Source: Nitrospira_D sp035465795
GTDB taxonomy: Bacteria; Nitrospirota; Nitrospiria; Nitrospirales; Nitrospiraceae
Direction of reading: 5' to 3'
NCBI RefSeq assembly: GCF_049546785.1
Contig: NZ_JBMWAN010000003.1
Coordinates: 186,001 to 250,000, forward strand
Length of the DNA stretch: 64,000 nucleotides
This document shows, in pieces, positions 26,501 through 33,889 of the stretch; positions within the stretch are counted from its first letter, which is position 1, and every line of letters starts with the position of its first letter. The translations under genes and the position numbers were made by a program. The notes under the pieces were generated by a model. That model saw only the letters and a list, made by a program, of their open reading frames with translations. It did not search any database and had not been told where the DNA came from.

Positions 26501-26997
26501 ACCTGCTTGCGCAGCTCCTGTAACGCGAACTCGGTGTCTTTGCGCTGAGTCACGTCTTCGACGACCCCTGCCATCCCAGACACGGTCCCTGCTGCAGTGA
26601 TCACCGGGCGCCCGTAGCAGGAGATCCAACGGATGGTTCCCGCCGGAGTCACAATCCGGTATTCAAGATGACAAATCCGGCGGTCGGAGAGGGCTGTGCG
26701 AAGCGCCGATGTTACCCGTGGATGATCGGCTTCATGCACGGAGCTGAGGAAGCAGTCGAAGGTGACCCCGCAGGATTCCGGAGGGAGGCCGAGGATGCGC
26801 ACGGTTTCAGGAGGGCAGGTTACCCGGTTGGTGCTGAGCTGCCATTCCCAGGCTCCGATTCCGGTGGCGTTGTCCGATGGGGCAGACGGCCGGGAGGCGG
26901 CAGATTGACGTGTGTGGATGGAGGCCTGTGTCAGGTCCGTTCCGTCCTGTGCTGGTTGGGTCCATCGCGGAACCGGATGATTGTGCTGAGCGCTCAT
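23512..26997 (-). CDS. Multi-PAS soluble sensor histidine kinase (HisKA_3), 1161 aa
   Basis: About seven PAS/PAC modules cover residues 45-935, joined by the usual D-(I/V)-T-(E/Q)-(R/Q)-K linker motifs, with a coiled coil after the first. The kinase core is of the NarX/DesK type: R-I-S-Q-D-L-H-D-N-I-L-Q-S with the phospho-acceptor His, then the ATPase N-box R-E-A-L-S-N-S-V-R-H-A and glycine boxes D-D-G-I-G-F and G-Q-G-L. No membrane segments, so it senses cytoplasmic signals, possibly redox or oxygen through PAS cofactors. The signal cannot be read from sequence. It is co-transcribed with the response regulator at 22832-23515. Confidence 0.92.
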   Translation of the reverse strand: MSAQHNHPVPRWTQPAQDGTDLTQASIHTRQSAASRPSAPSDNATGIGAWEWQLSTNRVTCPPETVRILGLPPESCGVTFDCFLSSVHEADHPRVTSALRTALSDRRICHLEYRIVTPAGTIRWISCYGRPVITAAGTVSGMAGVVEDVTQRKDTEFALQELRKQVDRLVRERTASLEQAVVKLKSEITRREQAEAALKESEQRYQSLYENNPSMYFTLSREGTVLSVNQFGAEQLGYRQEDLVGRSVLCVFDTKDHEAVLGQLTVCAENPNRIFEWELQKVRKDRSRLWVRERARAITDPQGTLTILVVCEDVTDHRKTTQLLSTLVRESPLPIVSLDADARVTTWNQAATSLFGWTAEEVLGRELPYVPLGQEGEAEALWEQGTRDMMRGPIALRRQRKDGALLDVLLWPVFIYDEAEQLSTAVGLYVDQSDVQRAEAARLHSEERLRSFLNALDDLAFEMDARGTYLNVWTRNDNNLMLPRQHIIGRNLSDIFGAVESARYLEAIQRVLATGQPEPVEYECAIKDHLRYFSAIISRIPATGDAAATVACVVRDVTPRKQIEKALRESEERFRQIAETIEEVVWSADPTIGKMLYISPAYERIWGRTCASLYTEPKSFIKAIHPDDRTRVLAHLSVQQQGLPFAHEYRVVRPDGEIRWVWDRGFPVVDPATGTLTHYVGVALDITERKQAEEDLRVSEERFAKAFRSSPHPIIVTERDTGRCLEVNEAGLALFGYRREEVIGQTTITLGLWPTPDDRASFFARLAAEGALQNIELRFYAKDRTPRHCLVSCEPIELDGTPCLVTVGTDITEQKRATEALHLSEQHLKSIIETSPECVKLVGSDGTLLQINAAGLAMIEADRAEDVLGRNVYDLVAPSHRDAFQAMNERVCCGSKESLVFEVIGLRGTPRWMETHAVPLRNPADGGVVHLAIARDITERKRTEDALRQQEHTLQQAREERERISQDLHDNILQSLYAVGMQLEASKIVAGKSARKAKTHITHAVDQLNQLVQEVRHFIALLRKRDTAELDFGLALRQLVASFSSTDHTGPTLDIAPSAISLIRPEVGEQLFSIAREALSNSVRHARAAHRSVALRLTGTTIQLCVCDDGIGFNPGSADNRGQGLANIAARAKHIGARLTLSSSPGKGTCVTIEVPGEQTP

Positions 26998-27166
26998 CGA
27001 CGTCGTATCTTGCCGGTGTTGATCGTGTCGACAGGGGAGGCTTGTGTATGCTCTCCCCCAGGCCGGTTGCCAGCGTGGCTCAGCCTTCGGGGAGACAGCA
27101 TAGGGCGAGATGTGGATGAAATGCTAGAGGAAACCTTGCCGGTACGGGGAATGTGGGCTTGTGAGG

Positions 27167-27847
27167 CTAGTTGGTGTGATCCATGGGGCGTGACCGGCTG
27201 ATCTTGATGTACCAGGCGACGGCCTCAGTCCGGCGGCTGACTTGCAACTTGTCGAAAATGTGAGCGAGATAGTTCTTAATTGTCTTGTCGCTCAGCCGTA
27301 AACTCGCGGCAATTTCCTTATTGGTTTTCCCCTCGGCGAGGAGGGGAAGAATCGCGCGTTCCTGCGGGGAAAGTTGAGCCAGCCCGTGCGGGGGCGCAGT
27401 TTGGCCGGGTTTGCTCTGGTGACGGATCCATGTCAGGGTTTGTTGGGCCACTCGCGGGTCGAGGTAGCTTTGGCCGCCGGCAACGGTTCGGATCGCCTGA
27501 ACCAGATCATGTGCGCGGACATCTTTTAGCAGATATCCATGAGCCCCGCTTCGTACAGCCCCCATGATCATCGCTTCATCCGCGAAGCTGGACAGCATCA
27601 GCACGCGTGCGGAGGGGGAGAGTGCGAGCAGTTGCCCGCAGGCCTCGGGGCCCGACCCGTCCGGTAATTTCATATCTAAAAGAACGACCTGAGGATGGAG
27701 CCGGGCCGTTTCCGTCAGGGCCTCTGCAACTGATGAGGCTTCCCCCACAACGTGAAAATCCTTTTCAAGGCTCAACAGGGTCCGGAGGCCCTGACGGACG
27801 ACTTCGTGGTCATCGACGATGAGAATGGTGAGGCGAGTCTGTTTCAT
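27167..27847 (-). CDS. NarL/FixJ-family response regulator, 226 aa
   Basis: Receiver domain at about residues 8-120 (L-I-V-D-D; phospho-Asp in V-L-L-D-M-K-L-P-D; Lys in Y-L-L-K-D) and a LuxR-type helix-turn-helix at about 160-215. It parallels the regulator at 22832-23515 almost residue by residue in its key motifs, including R-I-A/R-V-A before the linker. It overlaps its kinase gene by 4 bases (ATGA). It probably controls genes separate from, or opposed to, the first pair. Confidence 0.92.
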   Translation of the reverse strand: MKQTRLTILIVDDHEVVRQGLRTLLSLEKDFHVVGEASSVAEALTETARLHPQVVLLDMKLPDGSGPEACGQLLALSPSARVLMLSSFADEAMIMGAVRSGAHGYLLKDVRAHDLVQAIRTVAGGQSYLDPRVAQQTLTWIRHQSKPGQTAPPHGLAQLSPQERAILPLLAEGKTNKEIAASLRLSDKTIKNYLAHIFDKLQVSRRTEAVAWYIKISRSRPMDHTN

Positions 27848-28662
27848 ACGGATGTCAGTATAGGTTCCAGGAGAAGTTCGGCGGTCAGACGCGTCCCCCC
27901 GCCCGGCTTTGAGTGTATGTGCAATGTGCCGCCGAGTTTTCTCGCACGGGCTTCCATGTTGGCCAGGCCGTAGCCTCTGCGTTGGAGGGGAGAGGCCGCG
28001 AAGCCGACCCCGTCATCGATGATCGTCAGACGAAGCCGCGTGCCGCGAAGGCGGAGAGACACCGAGGCCCGTGTCGCCTGCGCATGGCGGATACAGTTGC
28101 TCAAGGCTTCTCGCACGATATGGAGGATGTCCTGCTCTTCTTCCAGGGTGAGATAGTCCATCGCTGTCGGCTGCAGATCCAACGTGATGGTCATGCCGCC
28201 GACTTGCTCGTAGGTGCGCTGGAGGTTGGCCAGCTCTTCAGCCAGGTCAAAGCTCTGAACCGTGCCGTCTTTGAGCCGATGGATCGTTCCGCGAACCTCA
28301 TGGATCAGTCGGTTCAATTGTTCAATCGCATGGGTACGGAGCTGGGTGGCGTCCGGGGGCAACGGCGGGCTGATCTTCCCGGCTGTCTCCAGGCTGAGGC
28401 CGATTGCATAGAGCGACTGGAGCACCGAGTCATGCAGGTCGCGGCCGAGCCGCTCCCGATCCTCAAGGAGCGTGCTCAGGCGCTGCTCCATGGTCGATAA
28501 TGACACGGATAGTGGTTCTTTCATCGCGATATTGTCAGCCTGAGGTCGCGAGGTCGAAATGCGTTGTGCCGTCATCGGTGTCGATTGCCGGGGGTCGCGC
28601 GGGGCCCCGGCAGCCATTCTCCGACCTTCGAATACCCGAAATCCATGCCGTTCTTTCATCAT
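27844..28662 (-). CDS. Soluble HisKA_3-type histidine kinase without sensor domain, 272 aa
   Basis: A short variable N-terminus (about 65 residues, no PAS, no membrane segment) precedes the kinase core: R-L-G-R-D-L-H-D-S-V-L-Q-S-L-Y-A-I-G with the phospho-acceptor His, R-E-A-L-S-N-C-I-R-H-A, D-D-G-V-G-F and G-Y-G-L-A-N. This core is closely similar to that of the PAS kinase at 23512-26997. With no input domain it must sense through partners or be regulated otherwise. The start could be downstream at a later Met. The promoter region (28663-28763) carries a 16-bp palindrome. Confidence 0.88.
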   Translation of the reverse strand: MMKERHGFRVFEGRRMAAGAPRDPRQSTPMTAQRISTSRPQADNIAMKEPLSVSLSTMEQRLSTLLEDRERLGRDLHDSVLQSLYAIGLSLETAGKISPPLPPDATQLRTHAIEQLNRLIHEVRGTIHRLKDGTVQSFDLAEELANLQRTYEQVGGMTITLDLQPTAMDYLTLEEEQDILHIVREALSNCIRHAQATRASVSLRLRGTRLRLTIIDDGVGFAASPLQRRGYGLANMEARARKLGGTLHIHSKPGGGTRLTAELLLEPILTSV

Positions 28663-28704
28663 GCCGTGGGATCCTTTTCTGCTAGGGCGTAGAAAAGCCT
28701 ACTA

Positions 28705-28720
28705 ATTCAACTAGTTGAAT
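28705..28720. promoter_or_regulatory. Perfect 16-bp palindrome, candidate operator
   Basis: ATTCAACTAGTTGAAT reads the same on both strands. It lies 42 bases upstream of the histidine-kinase start (28662) and about 150 bases upstream of luxI, in an AT-rich patch between the divergent genes. Suitable for a dimeric regulator such as one of the NarL-type proteins; binding is not shown. Confidence 0.5.
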
Positions 28721-28763
28721 CTCTTCGGTCATTTTTTACACGGTAGCGGAAGTGAGACGTCCA

Positions 28764-28791
28764 CGTCACCTGGCGGATCCGCCAGGTGACG
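28764..28791. promoter_or_regulatory. Lux box: perfect 28-bp palindrome upstream of luxI
   Basis: The 28 bases are a perfect palindrome. The central 20 (28768-28787) have the half sites ACCTG and CAGGT around a core containing GGATC, which closely matches the classic Vibrio fischeri lux box (ACCTG-N10-CAGGT with GGATC). It lies 82 bases from the luxI start codon, a suitable distance for LuxR-type activation. Predicted binding site of the LuxR protein at 29631-30431. Confidence 0.8.
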
Positions 28792-28873
28792 AACCGGGTG
28801 CGTTCAGGCACGTGTGTAACCGCATATGCCTGTGGTTTGCAGGACGCGGTCCTAAACAACGGGGGAGGTCCAG

Positions 28874-29575
28874 ATGGAGGCCATACGGGACATCGAATTC
28901 CGGGAAGGTGAGTTCGTGATCAAGACCTTGTGCGGGGAGGAGCTGGAACAATCGTATCGTCTCCGACACCGTGTGTTTGCCGAATCGTTGGGCTGGGTGC
29001 CGTTGTCAAGTGACGGACGGGAAATTGATCTCTATGACTTGTGGGGGACGACGATCGGTCTGGTTCGTGACGATGGGACGATTGCAGGTATCGCTCGATT
29101 GCTGCCCTCTTCCGGGCCGTTTATGTTGGAGCAGGATTTATCCGCGCTGTTGCCTCCAGGGTACCGCGTGAGAAAGGCCCCGGACACGGCCGAAATAACC
29201 AGGCTGGCCATCGATCCGGATATTCGCGACAGGGGGTTGTCTGGGAGGATTCTGCGGGCGCTGCTGAAAGGGGTGTATCAGTGGGCGATAGAGAATAAGA
29301 TACGATTCTATTATCTGGAGGTTGAAGAACGGTTTTTGCGGGTCTTGAGGGCGGTAGGGTTTCCATGCGAACCTCTCGGGCCGTCTGTGACCCTTCCTCC
29401 TGCGAATGCCTCTTCGGTGGCAGCGTTGTACGACATGGTTCAGTTTGCCGAAATAAATATCCGCAAGCGGCCGCAGTTCCTGGAGTGGATGTCGGCCATC
29501 GAAACGGTTGACGGAGAGGTAGAGCGTGGGCGGAATGCCCTATCGGTATTCAGGTCTGACGAGGCGTTGGTCTGA
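28874..29575 (+). CDS. luxI: LuxI-family acyl-homoserine-lactone synthase, 233 aa
   Basis: GGGGGAGG 5 bases upstream supports the ATG. The conserved LuxI residues are present: R31 in R-L-R-H-R-V-F with F35, W41 in L-G-W, E50, D52 and D55 in R-E-I-D-L-Y-D, R75 in G-I-A-R-L-L-P, and E107 and R110 in E-I-T-R-L-A-I. These form the SAM and acyl-ACP binding site that makes acyl-homoserine lactones. The acyl chain length cannot be predicted. A lux box sits upstream and luxR is convergent downstream, so an autoinducing loop is likely. The chain is about 20-30 residues longer than classical LuxI, at the C-terminus. Confidence 0.92.
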   Translation: MEAIRDIEFREGEFVIKTLCGEELEQSYRLRHRVFAESLGWVPLSSDGREIDLYDLWGTTIGLVRDDGTIAGIARLLPSSGPFMLEQDLSALLPPGYRVRKAPDTAEITRLAIDPDIRDRGLSGRILRALLKGVYQWAIENKIRFYYLEVEERFLRVLRAVGFPCEPLGPSVTLPPANASSVAALYDMVQFAEINIRKRPQFLEWMSAIETVDGEVERGRNALSVFRSDEALV

Positions 29576-29630
29576 GAGTGATCTCGCCTCCAGGCGCGGC
29601 GGCATCAGCGCGGAGCGCAGGGAGAGGTCG

Positions 29631-30431
29631 TCAGACGACGTTTGGAAGCCCGTGCTCAATGGCGGTTGCGACGGCTTGTGATCGCGATGTGACGTCGAGC
29701 TTTGAAAAAATGCTTCCCACGTGAAAGCGAACGGTGCGTTCGGTGACCCCGAGGATTTGAGCAATTTCGCCGTTGGTCTTCCCGTTCTTCATCCAGTTCA
29801 AAATAGTCATCTCGCGCAGCGTTAACTCTCGCACGCATTGATCAAGGGCTTGAGAACGAGGGGGAGTGGTTCGAAGCAGAGCGAGATGGATGTGATAGCC
29901 GAAATACTCGATCAATTGCAGGTATCGCCCGGCGTCGACCGGGTCCGCTGAGGCAAAAGAACAGAAGGTGGCGATTCCGCAGGCCGAGTCGATAGATCCG
30001 GTCGTAATGCCGTCGCCCAGTCCGAATTCCCTGGCGGCCGCGATAAATTCCCGCTGCTTCTCCGAGCCGCTTGCGTGGTATGTCTTCGCCCAGTGCTGTG
30101 TTCCTGATTTCTGTAGAGCGCTCTGGAAGACAGGATCGACGTCGAAATACCCTTTTTGCCAGTAGAGGCGCAGCCATTCTTCCGGGTAGCTGGCATTGAG
30201 GACATTGGTGAAGCCCTCGAATGTTCCGGAGGGCCCCAATCGTGCTAAGCCGCCGATCACTCTCGTAAATGGAAAGAGCTTCTGAAATCGAACGAGGATG
30301 GATTTGACATCATCCACGTTGTCCGACTCCGCTGTGTAGTGGAGAAGTTCAATGAAGCCTTCGCACTCAGACTTTGAGAGGGCAGCGAACAATTCACGCG
30401 GGAAAGGGCGCTTATCCTGGACCGAGGGCAT
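29631..30431 (-). CDS. luxR: LuxR-family AHL-responsive transcription factor, 266 aa
   Basis: The autoinducer-binding domain covers residues about 35-190. The ligand-contact residues W86, Y90, D99, P100 and W114 keep exactly the spacing of W57, Y61, D70, P71 and W85 in TraR/LuxR. The C-terminal helix-turn-helix (about 203-262) has L-T-L-R-E, N-G-E-I-A-Q-I-L-G-V-T-E-R-T-V-R-F-H-V. Its gene converges on luxI with 55 bases between the stops, and is divergent from the FadL-type gene. Predicted to bind the lux box at 28768-28787 when loaded with the signal made by LuxI. Confidence 0.92.
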   Translation of the reverse strand: MPSVQDKRPFPRELFAALSKSECEGFIELLHYTAESDNVDDVKSILVRFQKLFPFTRVIGGLARLGPSGTFEGFTNVLNASYPEEWLRLYWQKGYFDVDPVFQSALQKSGTQHWAKTYHASGSEKQREFIAAAREFGLGDGITTGSIDSACGIATFCSFASADPVDAGRYLQLIEYFGYHIHLALLRTTPPRSQALDQCVRELTLREMTILNWMKNGKTNGEIAQILGVTERTVRFHVGSIFSKLDVTSRSQAVATAIEHGLPNVV

Positions 30432-30599
30432 GTCTCTCTCCTAGTCAGGTGGCGGTAAAGCCTACCATGGGGCGATGTGAAGAACAATGGGGGAGGTCTC
30501 GTGGGGGCTTGGGATCGAGATTTGAGGACCTGGCTCAAGCGGCTCAGCCCTTGACCCTGAGGATGAGCACGATGTACTAAAAGCGACTTGGAGGTGGGT

Positions 30600-31991
30600 G
30601 TGATCATCGCCGGCGACCGTCTGGCGTTTCTGGCGCGGTATGGCACCGCTCTCTTCTGCATGAGCGCCATCTGTTTTGGATTTCCTCATGTGGCGTACTC
30701 TCAAGCGCTTCGATTTCAACCACAAGGGGCCCGCGCGGTCGGTCAAGGGAATGCCTTTACCGCGCAAGCCGATGACGCATCCGCGATCCATTACAACCCT
30801 GCCGGTCTGACTCAGGTTGACGGAGTTCAGGCTATCGTGGGAACCCTCCTCATGGGCGGATCGATCAAGTACAAAAGCCCGACAGGGGCCGATGTGCGCG
30901 GCGATTTCGGGGGTAGCGTGGTGTCCCCTCTGCCGAGCCACACCTATGTCAGCGCCGATCTGGGAGCATTGGGTATGCCAAGTCTCTCCCGGGTGACCGT
31001 CGGACTGGGCCTCACCTCCCCGTTCGGACTGAATACGCGCTATCCGGTTGATGGTCCGTTCAACACCGCGGCAACCTCTGCCACGTTACCCCTGTTCGAT
31101 ATCAAACCGACCGTGGCGTACAAAGTGACTGACAACCTGTCCATCGGTTTCGGTGCCGATATATACACCTTTGCCAGCTTTCTCGGGGAAGGTCAGGTCG
31201 AGCAGCATCAGGTAGGGAGCGGCTCGTTGGGAATTCCGCCCGGGGCCTCCATCGAGTTGAACGGGAAAGGCACGGGAGTGGGGATGAACGCCAGCCTGAT
31301 GTATCAGCCGATCAAGAACCGCGAAGGCAAGCCCTTAGCTTCGATCGGCCTGGTCTATCGCAGCCAGGCCGTGCTGCCGTTGCAGGGCGCGCTGTTGGTG
31401 AATGGAACCAAGGCGGCCGATGCGGCTACGAGCCTCGCGCTCCCGCCCATCTATACCGCTGCGGCGGCAGTCTGGCCGGTGCGTACCAGTGAGCGGGAAT
31501 GGAAGCTGGAGCTGGATGTGGACTATGTCGCCTGGAAGTCCAACAAACAGCTTGATGTGCATCTATCCAACGGTGTCACGGTGCCGCAGCCGCAGCAGTG
31601 GACAAGCGTGCAGGTGGTGGCGGTCGGGACTGAGTATAAGTGGCTCACCCCTTCATGGTTGCCGAATTGGGATGTGGCCGTGCGGGCCGGCTATACGAGG
31701 ACGGAAGATCCTGTGCCGGATCTGACGTTCAACCCGGCGACCATTTCCCTGGCCTCCAATACGCTTTCGCTGGGAGCAGGGTTGCTGTGCGGAAAGGGCG
31801 GGAGGTTTCTGGGGATGGTTCCCTGCGGAGGCGAGTCCGCCTTGTTGCCGAAGGCCATCGGCTTTGATGTCGCCTATCAGGAATGGTTTTACGAGACTCG
31901 TACGGTGGCGGGAAATCTGAATCCTGCCGTGAACGGGACCTATCACGCCTTTGTCCATCTGGGGACGTTCAGCCTGAAGTTGTTCTTCTAA
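30600..31991 (+). CDS. OmpP1/FadL-family outer membrane protein, 463 aa, GTG start
   Basis: GTG at 30600 is preferred because GGAGG lies 5 bases upstream. A signal peptide ends at about V-A-Y-S-Q-A. The mature protein then has the FadL plug and first-strand signature G-A-R-A-V-G-Q-G-N-A-F-T-A-Q-A-D-D-A-S-A-I-H-Y-N-P-A-G-L. The rest is alternating beta-strand sequence ending in a typical aromatic (L-K-L-F-F). FadL porins pass long-chain fatty acids and other hydrophobic molecules by lateral diffusion; in Sinorhizobium a homologue aids perception of long-chain AHLs. Its position divergent from luxR (168 bases between starts) makes that role plausible here. Confidence 0.88.
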   Translation: MIIAGDRLAFLARYGTALFCMSAICFGFPHVAYSQALRFQPQGARAVGQGNAFTAQADDASAIHYNPAGLTQVDGVQAIVGTLLMGGSIKYKSPTGADVRGDFGGSVVSPLPSHTYVSADLGALGMPSLSRVTVGLGLTSPFGLNTRYPVDGPFNTAATSATLPLFDIKPTVAYKVTDNLSIGFGADIYTFASFLGEGQVEQHQVGSGSLGIPPGASIELNGKGTGVGMNASLMYQPIKNREGKPLASIGLVYRSQAVLPLQGALLVNGTKAADAATSLALPPIYTAAAAVWPVRTSEREWKLELDVDYVAWKSNKQLDVHLSNGVTVPQPQQWTSVQVVAVGTEYKWLTPSWLPNWDVAVRAGYTRTEDPVPDLTFNPATISLASNTLSLGAGLLCGKGGRFLGMVPCGGESALLPKAIGFDVAYQEWFYETRTVAGNLNPAVNGTYHAFVHLGTFSLKLFF

Positions 31992-32006
31992 ATCCGGACC
32001 CAACAG

Positions 32007-33809
32007 CTATGTGAAACTTTTCCGGAGAGACGTGATCGTTCTAGTGTCGAGGCCTGCTTCCGCGAGGGCGGCATCGCTCGCCGCGGCCAGCGCGTCCACG
32101 CTGCCGAACTGTTTGAGCAGCTTGGTACGGGTCATTTCGCCGATGCCGATGATCTGATCCAGTTGCGAGGCGATCAAGGCTTTGCCGCGGAGCTTGCGAT
32201 GGTAGCTGATGGCAAACCGGTGGGCTTCGTCGCGGATGCGTTGCAGCAGGTGCGTGGCCGGGGCATTCGGTCGAAGCAGGATGGGGTTCTTCCGCCCGGG
32301 GAGGAAAATGCGCTCGTCCTTCTCTCCGCGCGCTTTGGCCAGGCCCACGATGGCCTGATCGCGATGTCCGACCTGCCTCAGGCCTTCCATCGCAGCGGCA
32401 AGTTGTCCGAGTCCTCCATCGATCAGGATCAGGTCGGGCCGGGCGAGGTGTTCGGATTCTCCATACCGTCGCGCCACGACTTCCTGCATGCTGGCAAAGT
32501 CGTTGGCTCCGGTGACAGTCTGAATCTTAAAGCGGCGATAGTCCGATTTCTTCATCCGGCCATCTTCCCACACGACCATCGACGCCACGGACTGGTTTCC
32601 CATCGTGTTGGAGATGTCGAAGCCTTCGATGCGCCGGGGGGCTGTGTCGAGATGCAGCAGTCGCTTCAAATCTTCCACGGCCTGCCGGTCAAGTTCCTCG
32701 TCTCGTAGATGGTCCGCCACCGCGGCGGCGGCATTTTCCTCGGCCAGCAGGACCAGTTGGTGTTTCGCTCCGCGTTCCGGAGCAAGGACCTTCACGCCGG
32801 AACCCCGCTTTTCACTCAGCCATTGTTCGATCAGGTTTGCGTCGGCCAGGGCTGTGGGTACCAGGAGTTCTTTGGGCGGCTGGCCATCCTTATTGTAGAA
32901 CTGTTCGATCGCCGATCGGACCAGATCCTCGTCGCTGACATCGGCCGACTGGGGCCAGAAGAAATCCTTCCGTCCGATCAACAATCCGCCACGCACGAAG
33001 AGCAGCTGCAAATCCACGGCGGTGCCTTGCCGCGCGAGGCCGATCACGTCTTGATCCGCCGATGCCGTCTGCGTGATTCGTTGCTTCTCCAGTGTCCGTT
33101 CGATCTTGTAGAGCCGATCGCGCAGCCGGGCCGCTTCTTCAAATTCTTCCCGGTCCGCCGCTGCTTCCATCTGAGCGCGAAGGTCGTCCAGCAATTCACG
33201 GTCGCGCCCTTCCAGGAATTGGCGCACTTGGCTGACGATCTTGTGGTAATCCTCTTGCGATTGGTTGCCGGTGCAGGGAGCCATGCAGCGTTTGATCTCG
33301 AATTCCAGACAGGCCCGGTCCGCCGTGCCGTCGATGTCGATCGTGCAGGTTGCCAGAGGAAAGGCCTTCTTGATGACTTTTAATGTTTCGCGGAGGGCCC
33401 CGGCCGGCGTATAGGGGCCGTAGTAGAGCGCCCCGTCTTTCTGGACGCGCCGGACAATCGAGAGGCGCGGGAACCGTTCCTTGATCGGCAGGCGGAGATA
33501 GGGATACTGCTTGTCGTCGCGCAGCACGATATTGAACCGGGGCCTGTGCCGCTTGATGAGGTTGCTTTCGAGGATCAGCGCTTCGAGTTCCGATCGGGTG
33601 ACAATGGTCTCAAGATCGACGACGTGGCTGACAAGCAGCGAGGTCTTCGGCGTATGGTCGGCCCCGCGCTGGAAATACGAGCGGACACGGTCGGCCAGTG
33701 ACGCCGCCTTGCCGACATAGAGGTAGTCGCCGGCCCGGTCTTTGAAGAGATAGACGCCGGGACTGGGCGGCAGGTGATCGAGTTTGGATTGAAGAAGGTC
33801 ATTCGTCAT
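32007..33809 (-). CDS. uvrC: Excinuclease ABC subunit C, 600 aa
   Basis: Incision nuclease of nucleotide excision repair. It has an N-terminal GIY-YIG domain (P-G-V-Y-L-F-K-D ... Y-V-G-K-A), then the cysteine pair in C-M-A-P-C, a UvrBC helical hairpin (about 200-235) and the C-terminal endonuclease-V-like domain (I-E-G-F-D-I-S-N ... I-D-G-G-L-G-Q-L), ending in helix-hairpin-helix repeats. The start is ATG at 33809; a longer open frame runs upstream into the intergenic repeat but has no family similarity. Its first codons lie inside a family-5 repeat arm. UvrA is encoded at 8241-10835. Confidence 0.95.
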   Translation of the reverse strand: MTNDLLQSKLDHLPPSPGVYLFKDRAGDYLYVGKAASLADRVRSYFQRGADHTPKTSLLVSHVVDLETIVTRSELEALILESNLIKRHRPRFNIVLRDDKQYPYLRLPIKERFPRLSIVRRVQKDGALYYGPYTPAGALRETLKVIKKAFPLATCTIDIDGTADRACLEFEIKRCMAPCTGNQSQEDYHKIVSQVRQFLEGRDRELLDDLRAQMEAAADREEFEEAARLRDRLYKIERTLEKQRITQTASADQDVIGLARQGTAVDLQLLFVRGGLLIGRKDFFWPQSADVSDEDLVRSAIEQFYNKDGQPPKELLVPTALADANLIEQWLSEKRGSGVKVLAPERGAKHQLVLLAEENAAAAVADHLRDEELDRQAVEDLKRLLHLDTAPRRIEGFDISNTMGNQSVASMVVWEDGRMKKSDYRRFKIQTVTGANDFASMQEVVARRYGESEHLARPDLILIDGGLGQLAAAMEGLRQVGHRDQAIVGLAKARGEKDERIFLPGRKNPILLRPNAPATHLLQRIRDEAHRFAISYHRKLRGKALIASQLDQIIGIGEMTRTKLLKQFGSVDALAAASDAALAEAGLDTRTITSLRKSFT

Positions 33810-33877
33810 ACGGCAATCGTAAGAATAACAGGAACCGCAGCTCAGTTTCTTCCCGATCGACGAATGACGCGTGACGG
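33798..33877. repeat. Family-5 inverted repeat at the uvrC/dapF junction
   Basis: The arm GTCATTCGTCATACGG (33798-33813) is opposed by a GACGAATGACG(C)GTGACGG arm at 33855-33877. The same units occur at 34794-34813 and 34881-34900. The first four codons of uvrC are formed by this arm. Confidence 0.6.
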
Positions 33878-33889
33878 TCGGCGCAGGTC

